14,343 bases of DNA from NCBI GenBank assembly GCA_038253125.1, contig JBBSHM010000063.1, positions 1 through 14,343 on the forward strand. The letters run 5' to 3'. Below the pieces are notes generated by a model. The model did not search any database, had not been told where the DNA came from, and saw nothing but the letters and a program-made list of their open reading frames with translations. Positions 7,108 through 13,927 of the stretch are shown here, in pieces. The number at the start of each line of letters is the position of its first letter. The first letter of the stretch is position 1. The DNA is from JAUJNH01 sp038253125 (GTDB lineage: Bacteria; Actinomycetota; Acidimicrobiia; Acidimicrobiales; JAUJNH01). The translations under genes were made by a program, and so were the position numbers.

Positions 7108-8480
7108 ACGATCTATCCCACATGCCAACAGGAGCGGGCAGGAGGCGCTCGCTCCTGACCACGCTGGCCATGGTGCTCCTGGTCGCGAGCGTCGACCTCG
7201 CCGGCGCCAAGCCCGCCGCCGCCGGCCCCACGAAGGGGTCGACGCCGGTAGAAGGAGCGGTGAGCGTCCTCTCCCTAGGCGCCGACCGCTCGGGCACGGT
7301 GGACAGCACGGCCGCCTTTCTGCGTGCGCAGGACGTAGCCCTGGCCTCGAGCTTCCGCTTCGCCGCCGGGCCGGGCGGGGCGCCGCAGGCCGTCGTGTCG
7401 GTCCCGGCCGGCACGTACCGGCTGCTGCGGCTGCCCTTCCGCTCCAACATCCGCATGGAGGTCAACGCCGGGGCCGTGCTGCAGCAGGCCGGTGGGCGGG
7501 CCGTCGACGTGCGCGGCGGCGCCCCGACCCTGATCGTCTGGGACGGCCTTCCCGGCGCCGAGCTCACCAACGTGACGCTCATCGGGTTATCCAGCTCGAC
7601 CGGGGGGTTGAAGTCCCTGGCCGATCCGGTGTTCCCCGGCTGGTCGGTCGGTGCGAGCTTCACCTTCAACCTGGACCCGGCCACCACCGACGCCAGCACC
7701 CTGGTGACCGGGCTCCAGGCCCTCAACGTGCGCGGCTTCCTCATCCAGAACGTCTATTCCATCCAGAACGACTTCCAGCCCGCCGTGGCCCCCACCACCG
7801 ACGACGGGTGGTGGCCCCAGACCCGCAAGGCGGCCCTCGGGCTCCGGTCGCGGGGCGACGCCCCCGCCGACGGCTCCGCCTACTACGACCCCCACCAGGG
7901 CAGCGTCGTCAACTGGTACAACATCAGGGCCCCGAAGGGCTTCGGCCCCAACCAGGTGAACGCCGGCCATGACGTCACGTTCTCGCACATCTTCAGCTCC
8001 GGGGGCACGCCGATGCGCTTCGAGACCGACGCCTCCCAGGGCAAGTCCTTCGCCTCCGAGATCCGTGGCATGAGGGCCGACGACATCGCTGGTCGCGACT
8101 GCAGCCGGACCGTCATCTTCGCTCCCCACGCCCAGACCAACCGCGACGTCCACGTGAACCATGTGCAGTCGGTGGGCTGCGGCCAGGGAGTGCAGGAGTC
8201 CGTCGACGAGTCGAACACCTTCCTTCCCGGGTCGTTCGTGAACTCGACCATCGCCGACGTCACCGTGACGCCGGGCGCCAGGGCCCAGATCGGCACCCCG
8301 GGCACCAACGGGATGTGGACGGCCGGTCGCTCGGACCGGGCCTACGCCAAGGACAAGCCCAACCAGTTCGTGTGGTCGGTGGTCTACACCGCCGGCACCT
8401 ACAGGTGCTCGGGTGCGTTCGCCTCCCCGTCGGACCTCCTCATGACGACAGCCGGCCAGCTCCGGCCGGTCTGCACCTGA
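7104..8480 (+). CDS. Secreted pectate-lyase-fold (parallel beta-helix) protein, paralogue A
   Basis: A 458-residue exported protein. Its N-terminus is RRR followed by a hydrophobic stretch (17-34) and KPAAAG (36-41), a probable signal peptide. The mature start, SVLSLGADRSGTVDSTAAFLRAQD (54-77), resembles the opening of the Pectate_lyase_3/GH28-like fold (GAxGDGxTDDTxAxxxA). PAGTYRLLRLPFRSNIRMEV (101-120) follows, the usual second strand region. A distinctive core covers KGFGPNQVNAGHDVTF (278-293), RFETDASQGK (305-314), DDIAG (326-330) and APHAQTNRDVHV (340-351). I cannot name catalytic residues or a CAZy family. It aligns almost without gaps to the protein at 10345-11766, which is lipid-anchored instead. 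Being next to a sulfotransferase in a glycan locus suggests it acts on or binds the sulfated polymer. GTG start chosen from GGAGG at 7092-7096. Confidence 0.85.
   Translation: MNDLSHMPTGAGRRRSLLTTLAMVLLVASVDLAGAKPAAAGPTKGSTPVEGAVSVLSLGADRSGTVDSTAAFLRAQDVALASSFRFAAGPGGAPQAVVSVPAGTYRLLRLPFRSNIRMEVNAGAVLQQAGGRAVDVRGGAPTLIVWDGLPGAELTNVTLIGLSSSTGGLKSLADPVFPGWSVGASFTFNLDPATTDASTLVTGLQALNVRGFLIQNVYSIQNDFQPAVAPTTDDGWWPQTRKAALGLRSRGDAPADGSAYYDPHQGSVVNWYNIRAPKGFGPNQVNAGHDVTFSHIFSSGGTPMRFETDASQGKSFASEIRGMRADDIAGRDCSRTVIFAPHAQTNRDVHVNHVQSVGCGQGVQESVDESNTFLPGSFVNSTIADVTVTPGARAQIGTPGTNGMWTAGRSDRAYAKDKPNQFVWSVVYTAGTYRCSGAFASPSDLLMTTAGQLRPVCT
8014..8041 (+). repeat. Direct repeat copy 1 (28 identical bases shared by the paralogues)
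   Basis: These 28 bases in paralogue A recur exactly at 11303-11330 in paralogue B, both in the codons for RFETDASQG. It is the longest exact match I noticed between the two genes. It reflects gene duplication and strong protein-level conservation. Confidence 0.7.
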
Positions 8481-8513
8481 TCGGCCCTAGGATGCCCTGG
8501 TCCTACCGGCCGG
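8462..8513 (+). other. Inverted repeats at the paralogue A / sulfotransferase junction
   Basis: CCGGCCGGT (8462-8470) is complementary to ACCGGCCGG (8505-8513), and inside it TAGGA (8488-8492) pairs with TCCTA (8501-8505). The two stems share base 8505, so they compete. The structure covers the 48-base gap before the sulfotransferase and could be a weak terminator or processing site. No T-run follows. Confidence 0.25.
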
Positions 8514-8528
8514 GCTGAGGGAGACAGC

Positions 8529-9392
8529 ATGGGCACCACCGCCACGCTGCCGAAGGCCGTCCTCGTCGGTGTGCCGCGGTCGGGGACGACCTCGCTCTAC
8601 CGCTACCTGGGCCAGCATCCCCAGATCTGCCTGAGCGAGGTGAAGGAGGTGAACTTCCTCTCCTACCCGGGCGAGGAGGTGGCCCGCACCGACTACCCGT
8701 GGCTGCGCTTCCCCGTCCGCTCGTTGGCCGAGTACGAGCGTCTCTTCGAGGGCGCTGGCGACCGTGTGCCCGTCGACTTCTCGGCTTCCTGCTTCCGCAG
8801 TTCGGTGGCCATCGGGCGGATCCACCGGTTCCTCCCCGACGCCCACTGCTTCGTCGTGCTTCGCGACCCGGTGACCCGCGCCTGGTCGGCGTACCTGAAC
8901 CGGCTGGCCAAGGGGTATGAGAGCCGAGGCCCGGCGGAGGCGTTGGTGCCGGGCGAGCTGGCGGTGGACAACGGGTTCTACTACGAGCGGCTCAGGGCCT
9001 TCCGGGACGCGTTCGGGCCGGAAAGGGTCCGGGTGTGGCTGTTCGACGACCTCCTGGCCCGCCCGCAGGAGACGCTGGGGGAGGTCTTTGAGTACCTGGG
9101 CGTCGATCGACCCGTCAGCGTCGACACCACGGTGGTCTACAACCGCAGCGGCGTGCCCCGGAGCGAGGCGCTCCAGCGGCTGCTCCCGAGCTACGAGCGG
9201 CGGCGCCAGCTTGGTGATGCGCTGCCGAAGCCGGTGCGGGCCGCGCTGCAACGGCTAGGCCACCTCAACCGGGGGCCGGCGCCCTGCCTTCCGCCCGAGG
9301 TGGAGGGGCGCCTGCGCGACCTCTACGCCGACGACGTCGACCGGGTGGCGGGGCTGCTCGGCCGTGACCTCGGCGCCTGGCGCTCGGGCTGA
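8529..9392 (+). CDS. PAPS-dependent sulfotransferase
   Basis: A 287-residue cytosolic-type sulfotransferase that would move sulfate from PAPS to a hydroxyl or amino group, here probably on a sugar. The 5'-phosphosulfate loop is GVPRSGTTSLYRYL (14-27). The KEVNFLS segment (39-45) matches the KEPxFF-type stretch of heparan-sulfate-like enzymes. The 3'-phosphate site is VVLRDPVTRAWSAY (109-122). GFYYERL (149-155) is another family-typical element. Its length is normal for the NST/HS-type Sulfotransfer family. AGGGAG lies 5 bases before ATG 8529. It follows paralogue A by 48 bases on the same strand, so co-transcription is likely, and it converges on the methyltransferase with a 16-base gap. The acceptor is unknown; exopolysaccharide is inferred from context. 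Confidence 0.88.
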   Translation: MGTTATLPKAVLVGVPRSGTTSLYRYLGQHPQICLSEVKEVNFLSYPGEEVARTDYPWLRFPVRSLAEYERLFEGAGDRVPVDFSASCFRSSVAIGRIHRFLPDAHCFVVLRDPVTRAWSAYLNRLAKGYESRGPAEALVPGELAVDNGFYYERLRAFRDAFGPERVRVWLFDDLLARPQETLGEVFEYLGVDRPVSVDTTVVYNRSGVPRSEALQRLLPSYERRRQLGDALPKPVRAALQRLGHLNRGPAPCLPPEVEGRLRDLYADDVDRVAGLLGRDLGAWRSG

Positions 9393-9408
9393 CGGTCGCT
9401 CCCTCGCC

Positions 9409-10272
9409 TCATCGGGGTGAGAAGGACCCCTCGTACCGGCAGGTGAACCCTGCCTTCTTGGCCACATAGACGTACTCGCTGCCGACGCCTCGCTCCTCGA
9501 GCGCCCGGGCCAGGGTCTGGGCGCCGAAGCCGTAGCCCGAGGAGAACGGCCCGGGGAGGACGGCCAGGACCTCGAAGCCGGCCTTGGTCAGCTCGGCCTC
9601 CCAGCGGGATCGGGAGAACGCCGCCAGCTCGTCCCGGTGGGTAGCGCTGACACCGTGGGGCTCGGGCAGCAGCACTCGCCGCAGGACCGACCGGGCGGGG
9701 CGCACGACCGTCGGGTTGTTCTTCTCCGTCCCCCCAGCCGATCCAGCCGGTCCGCTGCTGAACTTACGCATCCGGTCGACCAACCCACCACCGCTCCGGC
9801 CAGCCAGGAGGTCGTCGGCCGCGGTGGCCACCAGGTCAGGTACGTGGAGGGCAAGCTGGCAGAGCTTCCATGCCCGGTTGGGCATTACGTGGATGGTGAT
9901 GCCATCGTCGGCCAGCACCTCGGAGACAGCTTTCAGCACGGCTGGCGGGTCAGGCACGTGCTCGAGCATGTTGGACGAGTAAACGAGGTCGAACTCCCGG
10001 GCGAGGAACTCCTCGCCCAGACGCTCCGCCGGCAGGGCCAGCACCTGGATCCTGGGGTCGGCCTGGTCGGGCGGCCGGCGGACGTCGGTGCTCACCAGGC
10101 GCTTGGTGTAGGGGCCGAGCATCCCGGTCTGGAAGCCGTCGCCCGCCCCGAGCTCGAGCGCCCGCTCGAAGCAACCGGGTGGGAACCGATCGAAGATGAG
10201 TCGGAACTCCCGACGCCGGAACTCGTGGATGTAGGCGAACCAGTCAGCCCTGAGTCTCACCGATTCCAGCAT
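9409..10272 (-). CDS. Class I SAM-dependent methyltransferase
   Basis: A 287-residue methyltransferase. SAM-binding motif I is ALELGAGDGF (38-47), the acidic strand-2 end is STDV (61-64), and FDLVYSSNMLEHVPDP (94-109) is the Methyltransf_11/25 motif around the catalytic pocket, followed by MPNRAW (130-135). The C-terminal half has a variable lid (about 150-200) and RWEAELTKAGFEV (223-235). It probably methylates a sugar or the glycan end, but a lipid or small-molecule substrate is equally possible. The upstream frame to 10392 looks non-coding. ATG 10272 has no ribosome site. A TATGCT box (10273-10268) overlaps that ATG and ends 7 bases before an in-frame GTG at 10260, the geometry of a leaderless promoter, so the true start may be 10260 (283 residues). 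It is divergent from paralogue B. Confidence 0.85.
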   Translation of the reverse strand: MLESVRLRADWFAYIHEFRRREFRLIFDRFPPGCFERALELGAGDGFQTGMLGPYTKRLVSTDVRRPPDQADPRIQVLALPAERLGEEFLAREFDLVYSSNMLEHVPDPPAVLKAVSEVLADDGITIHVMPNRAWKLCQLALHVPDLVATAADDLLAGRSGGGLVDRMRKFSSGPAGSAGGTEKNNPTVVRPARSVLRRVLLPEPHGVSATHRDELAAFSRSRWEAELTKAGFEVLAVLPGPFSSGYGFGAQTLARALEERGVGSEYVYVAKKAGFTCRYEGSFSPR

Positions 10273-10273
10273 A
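10268..10273 (-). promoter_or_regulatory. Possible -10 box for a leaderless methyltransferase start
   Basis: On the minus strand TATGCT fits TANNNT and ends 7 bases before the in-frame GTG at 10260. This spacing is typical of leaderless actinobacterial genes. If real, the ATG at 10272 inside the box cannot be the start. No -35 match is visible. Confidence 0.3.
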
Positions 10274-10329
10274 GGATGCCGGGCGGACCTGAGAGACGGG
10301 GCCGACGATCCGGGGGCAGGTTCGGCCGG

Positions 10330-10335
10330 TACGAT
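10330..10335 (+). promoter_or_regulatory. Possible -10 box for a leaderless paralogue B start
   Basis: TACGAT fits TANNNT and ends 9 bases before ATG 10345, which has no ribosome site. That would place the transcript start at or within a few bases of the ATG. Together with the opposing TATGCT box at 10268-10273 it makes a compact divergent promoter region. Confidence 0.3.
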
Positions 10336-10344
10336 TCGCCCACG

Positions 10345-11766
10345 ATGTCCCTTTCCCCGAGCCGCTGCCCGTCGGCCCAGCCCTGGCGACAAGGCGTGGG
10401 CTCGAGGATGTCGCTGCGGTGCCTGGCCATCGTCGCCGCCCTTCTCCTGGTGGCCGCCGCCTGTACCAACAACCCACCCGACGGGCCGGGCACCTCGACC
10501 GCGGCGTCCTCGACCGTGGCGCGTGCCGGGCAGCAGACGCCCGGCGCCACCGACGCCAAAGCGAGCGGGGCCCGAGGCGACGGCGCCGGGGACGACACGG
10601 CGGCCTTCCTGAAGGCGCAGGATGCGGCCCTGGCCTCCGCCGTCCGCTTGCCGAACGGCCCTGGTGGCCGCCCTCAGGCGGTGGTGTACGTGCCTCCCGG
10701 CACCTACCGGCTGCTGCGCCTACCGTTCCGCTCCGACGTGCGCATGGAGGTCGACGCCGGTGCCGTGCTAGCCCAGGCCGGCGGGCGCGACATCGAGGTG
10801 AAGAACAACGCCCCGTCGCTCATCGAGTGGGACGGCCCCCCCGGCAAGGCCCTCACCAACGTCTCGCTGGTGGGCGTCAACTCGTCGTCCGGAGCCCGCA
10901 AGGCGCTGGCCGATCCGCTGTTCCCGGGCTGGACGGTGAAGGGGAGCTTCACCTTCGACCTCGACCCGGCGGCAACCGACTCCAACGTGGCCGTGACCGG
11001 CATCCAGGCCCTGAACGTAGACGGCTTCTCGATCCAGAACGTCCTCTCCATCGAGAACGACTCGCAGCCCGAGGCCGCACCGAAGGAGAAGGACGGTTGG
11101 TTCCCGCAGAGCCGCAAGGCGGCCCTGGGCCTGCGCGGCCGCTCGGACACACCGGCCGACGGCACCGCGTTCTACGACCCGCACAACGGCACGATCGAGA
11201 ACTGGTACAACGTCCGCGGTCCGAAGGGGTTCGGCCCGAACCAGATCAACAGCGGGCACAACCTCACCTTCCGGCACATCTTCTCCCGCGGCGGCACCAC
11301 CTTGCGCTTCGAGACCGACGCCTCCCAGGGAAAGCCGTTCGGCTCGGAGCTGCGGGGCGTGCAGGCCGAGGACATCGCTGGCGAGAGCTGCAACCGCGCC
11401 GTTGTCTTCGCCCCCCACGCCCAGGCCAACTTCGACGTGCACGTCTCCAAGGTGCAGGCGGTGGGCTGCTCGGCCGGCGTGCTCGAGTCGTTCGACGAGA
11501 CCAACGCCCAGACCCCGGGGAGGTTCGAGAACTCGACGATCACCGACGTCACCGTGACCGGGAACGGCCGGGCCCAGAACTCCACGCCGCAAAGCAAGGG
11601 GCTGTGGGTGGTCGGCACCTCGGAGAAGGCCTTCGCCAAGGACGCGACGACGAGGAAGTCCTGGTCGGTGCTGTACAAGGGCAGGATCCGCTGCACCGGC
11701 ACCTTCCTCGGGACCCCGGATCAGATCATGACCGAGCGAGGTCTCAAGGCACCCGCGTGCAGCTGA
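10345..11766 (+). CDS. Lipoprotein pectate-lyase-fold (parallel beta-helix) protein, paralogue B
   Basis: 473 residues from ATG 10345, or 452 from ATG 10408. Counting from 10408, MSLRCLAIVAALLLVAAAC is a lipoprotein signal peptide with the lipobox ending at Cys19. A Thr/Ser/Ala/Gly-rich linker (about 20-55) leads to GDGAGDDTAAFLKAQD (57-72), the Pectate_lyase_3-like opening. The rest matches paralogue A nearly gap-free: GTYRLLRLPFRSDVRMEV (98-115), KGFGPNQINSGHNLTF (273-288), RFETDASQGK (300-309), DIAG (322-325) and FAPHAQANFDVHV (334-346). The main difference is the anchor: B should stay on the outer face of the membrane, A should be released. Neither start has a clear ribosome site; 10345 is preferred because of the TACGAT box 9 bases upstream, though 10408 gives the neater signal peptide. 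Enzymatic activity is unproven. Confidence 0.85.
   Translation: MSLSPSRCPSAQPWRQGVGSRMSLRCLAIVAALLLVAAACTNNPPDGPGTSTAASSTVARAGQQTPGATDAKASGARGDGAGDDTAAFLKAQDAALASAVRLPNGPGGRPQAVVYVPPGTYRLLRLPFRSDVRMEVDAGAVLAQAGGRDIEVKNNAPSLIEWDGPPGKALTNVSLVGVNSSSGARKALADPLFPGWTVKGSFTFDLDPAATDSNVAVTGIQALNVDGFSIQNVLSIENDSQPEAAPKEKDGWFPQSRKAALGLRGRSDTPADGTAFYDPHNGTIENWYNVRGPKGFGPNQINSGHNLTFRHIFSRGGTTLRFETDASQGKPFGSELRGVQAEDIAGESCNRAVVFAPHAQANFDVHVSKVQAVGCSAGVLESFDETNAQTPGRFENSTITDVTVTGNGRAQNSTPQSKGLWVVGTSEKAFAKDATTRKSWSVLYKGRIRCTGTFLGTPDQIMTERGLKAPACS
11303..11330 (+). repeat. Direct repeat copy 2 (28 identical bases shared by the paralogues)
   Basis: Exact second copy of 8014-8041, 3289 bases away in the same orientation. 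Recombination between the copies would delete the sulfotransferase and methyltransferase and leave one chimeric beta-helix gene. Confidence 0.7.
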
Positions 11767-11782
11767 GGTGAGCGCCAGGGTC

Positions 11783-11791
11783 TGGTATAAG
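11783..11791 (+). promoter_or_regulatory. Possible extended -10 promoter for the glycosyltransferase-sulfotransferase pair
   Basis: TGGTATAAG has the TGn extension plus a 5-of-6 match to TATAAT. It lies 17 bases after the paralogue B stop and 76 bases before GTG 11868. The -35 position (CTGAGG, 11763-11768) matches poorly. It would let the following two genes be expressed independently of paralogue B. Confidence 0.38.
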
Positions 11792-11867
11792 CAGCAGTTC
11801 CGGGGCTCCTCGCCTCGGGCTACGTGGCGGCCAAGCGGATGAGTCGCCGGTTCCGCCCCTCCGCCCT

Positions 11868-13007
11868 GTGGTCCAGCACCTGACCGCCCGGCGCCGCCGT
11901 CGGGTCAGCACCCCGACGGACGGCCGCCGGCGACGTGTGGCCCTGGCGCTGCCCTGCCTCGTCGGAGGAGGCGCCGAGCGGGTGTTCCTCGACATCGCCG
12001 AGGGGCTCCTGGAAAGCTCGGTCGACGTCGACGTCGTCGTGGCCCGGGACGGCGGTGAGCTGCGGGCCGCGGTGCCGGCGGGGGCCCGCACGATCGTCCT
12101 CGGGACGTCGGGGGTGGCGCGCTGCCTGCCGCGGCTGGTCCGCTACGTGCGCGCCGAGCGGCCCGACGCGGTGATCTCCGGCCTCAGTCACATGAACCTG
12201 GCCAGCATCTCGGCCTGCCGCCTGGTCCGGCCCCGGGTGCCGGTGGTGGTGACCCAGCACAACCACCTCTCGACCGCGACCTCGAACGCCAAGACGGGGC
12301 GGGACCGCTGGATGCCCCGCCTCCTCCGGACCGCCTACCCGTTCGCCGACCGCATCGTGGCGGTGTCCCGCGGCGTGGCCGACGACCTCGCCACCACCAC
12401 GGGCCTGGACCGGGAGCGGATCGAGGTCGTGTACAACCCGGTCGTCTTTGATCGGATCACCGCCGCGGGGACGGCCGCCGCCGACCACCCCTGGCTGGCC
12501 GCCAAGACCGCCCCGGTGGCGGTGGCCATGGGACGCCTGGTCGACCAGAAGGACTTCGCCACCTTGATCCGGGCCGTGGCCCGGCTCCCGGAGGGCTGCC
12601 GCCTGATCATCCTGGGCGAGGGGCCACAGCGCCAGGCCCTCGAGGAGCTGGCCGAGGACCTGGGGGTCGGGGCCCGGGTGGACCTGCCCGGCTTCGTCGA
12701 CAACCCCTATCCCTACCTCCGGGCGGCCGACGTGTTCGTCCTGTCCTCGCGGTGGGAGGGGCTGCCGACGGTGCTCATCGAGGCGCTCGCCTTCGACACC
12801 CCGATCGTCGCCACCGACTGCGACAGCGGGCCCCGCGAGATCCTGGACGGCGGACGGTGGGGGCGCCTGGTGCCCCCCGATGAGCCCGCGCCCTTGGCCG
12901 ACGCCATCCTCCACGCCCTGGCCGCGGCGCGGGTGGACCGCCCCGAGGCCCGCCTGGCCTACGCCCTGGACTCCGTCACCTCGCAGTACCTGGCGCTGCT
13001 CCGGTGA
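11868..13007 (+). CDS. GT4-type glycosyltransferase (group 1)
   Basis: A 379-residue GT-B glycosyltransferase of the exopolysaccharide/capsule type. The N-terminal nucleotide-fold opening is VALALPCLVGGGAERVFLDIA (24-44), with the GGAERV hallmark of the family. VTQHNH (128-133) and DRIVAVSRGVADDL (161-174) line the acceptor cleft. The donor domain holds MGRLVDQKDFATLIRA (221-236), LIILGEGPQR (246-255), LPGFVDNPYPYLRAADVFVLSS (273-294), EX7E motif EGLPTVLIE (297-305) and DSGPREIL (319-326). Length is normal. The only upstream start is GTG 11868, with no clear ribosome site; GTG 11937 directly before the first strand is an alternative. Its stop overlaps the next gene by 4 bases (GTGA), so the two are translationally coupled. 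It probably works with that sulfotransferase on the same glycan. Confidence 0.92.
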   Translation: MVQHLTARRRRRVSTPTDGRRRRVALALPCLVGGGAERVFLDIAEGLLESSVDVDVVVARDGGELRAAVPAGARTIVLGTSGVARCLPRLVRYVRAERPDAVISGLSHMNLASISACRLVRPRVPVVVTQHNHLSTATSNAKTGRDRWMPRLLRTAYPFADRIVAVSRGVADDLATTTGLDRERIEVVYNPVVFDRITAAGTAAADHPWLAAKTAPVAVAMGRLVDQKDFATLIRAVARLPEGCRLIILGEGPQRQALEELAEDLGVGARVDLPGFVDNPYPYLRAADVFVLSSRWEGLPTVLIEALAFDTPIVATDCDSGPREILDGGRWGRLVPPDEPAPLADAILHALAAARVDRPEARLAYALDSVTSQYLALLR

Positions 13008-13927
13008 AGCCCCGGGTCCTGTACATCGGCGGCACCGGCCGCAGCGGAAGCACCGTGCTGGCCGGCGTGCTGGCCAGCTACGAGGGACTGGTGCCGGTGG
13101 GCGAGCTGCGCTACCTCTGGGACCGAGGCCTCCACCAGAACCAGCTCTGCGCCTGCCGGCAGCCGTTCCGCTCGTGCCCGTTCTGGACCGAGGTGGTGAC
13201 CGATGCGTTCGGGAGCTTCGCCGCGGCCGACCGCCTCGACGTCGCCGGCTGGTCGGTGGCCCTGGACCGCCTGCGCTTCGTCCCCGCCCTGGCTTGTCCC
13301 CGGCTCCGCACGGCGCGGTTCCGCTCCGTCCTGGCCGAGTACGGCGACGCCCTGTCCCTCCTCTACCGGTCGATCGCCTCGATCTCCGGAGCGCGAGCTG
13401 TGGTCGACTCGTCGAAGGACCCCTCCTACGCCTTCGTCCTCCACGCGCTCCGCGCCTTCGACCTCTCGATCGTCCACCTGATCCGCGACAGCCGGGCCGT
13501 GGCCCACTCGTTCACCAGGGACCGGGTGCGTCCCGAGATCCACTGGAGGGTCGAGTACATGAAGTGCCGCTCCCCCCTGCGCACTGCGCTGTTCTGGAAC
13601 GAGTACCACGCCCTCTTCGAGCTGCTGGGTCGAATCGAGCCGGGGTACCTCCGCCTGCGCTACGAGGACTTCGTGCGTGCCCCGGACCCCCGTGCCGCCG
13701 AGGTGGCATCGCTGGTCGACGGCGGACCCCCAGTCCTGCGGACCGGTGGCGGGTGGGCCCACAGCATCTCGGGCAACCCGGTCCGCTTCGAGCAGCGGCC
13801 CGTGACGATCCGCCTCGACGACGAGTGGCGGACGCGGCTCGACGCCAGGCAACGGCGTGTGGTTACCGTCGTCACCGCCCCCCTCCTCAGGCGGTACGGC
13901 TACCTCGGCGGCGACGTCTCCGGCTGA
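13004..13927 (+). CDS. Sulfotransferase of a Cys-motif bacterial type
   Basis: A 307-residue PAPS-dependent sulfotransferase, clearly different from the one at 8529-9392. The 5'-phosphosulfate loop is GGTGRSGSTVLAGVL (9-23). A CxCxxPFxxCPFW motif (49-61: CACRQPFRSCPFW) follows GELRYLW (33-39). VDSSKDPSYA (134-143) and the 3'-phosphate site VHLIRDSRAVAHSFTR (157-172) come next. HSISGNPVRF (253-262) is a typical C-terminal motif of this subgroup. Cys49, Cys51 and Cys58 might bind metal or form a structural site; that is inference. The GTG start at 13004 shares the GTGA overlap with the upstream glycosyltransferase stop. Its 3' end overlaps the convergent glycosyltransferase gene by 28 bases. 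A sugar acceptor is inferred from context. Confidence 0.9.
   Translation: MKPRVLYIGGTGRSGSTVLAGVLASYEGLVPVGELRYLWDRGLHQNQLCACRQPFRSCPFWTEVVTDAFGSFAAADRLDVAGWSVALDRLRFVPALACPRLRTARFRSVLAEYGDALSLLYRSIASISGARAVVDSSKDPSYAFVLHALRAFDLSIVHLIRDSRAVAHSFTRDRVRPEIHWRVEYMKCRSPLRTALFWNEYHALFELLGRIEPGYLRLRYEDFVRAPDPRAAEVASLVDGGPPVLRTGGGWAHSISGNPVRFEQRPVTIRLDDEWRTRLDARQRRVVTVVTAPLLRRYGYLGGDVSG

Noticed and set aside
9637..10344. N-terminal extension of paralogue B upstream of 10345
   Set aside because: It lies opposite the well-supported methyltransferase and would bury the lipoprotein signal peptide.
10273..10392. Forty-residue N-terminal extension of the methyltransferase
   Set aside because: It overlaps the start of paralogue B and the divergent promoter area and has no family-like sequence.
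11839..11883. Short ATG frame (14 codons) overlapping the glycosyltransferase GTG
   Set aside because: No ribosome site upstream and no stop-start overlap, unlike the leader ORF at 7060.
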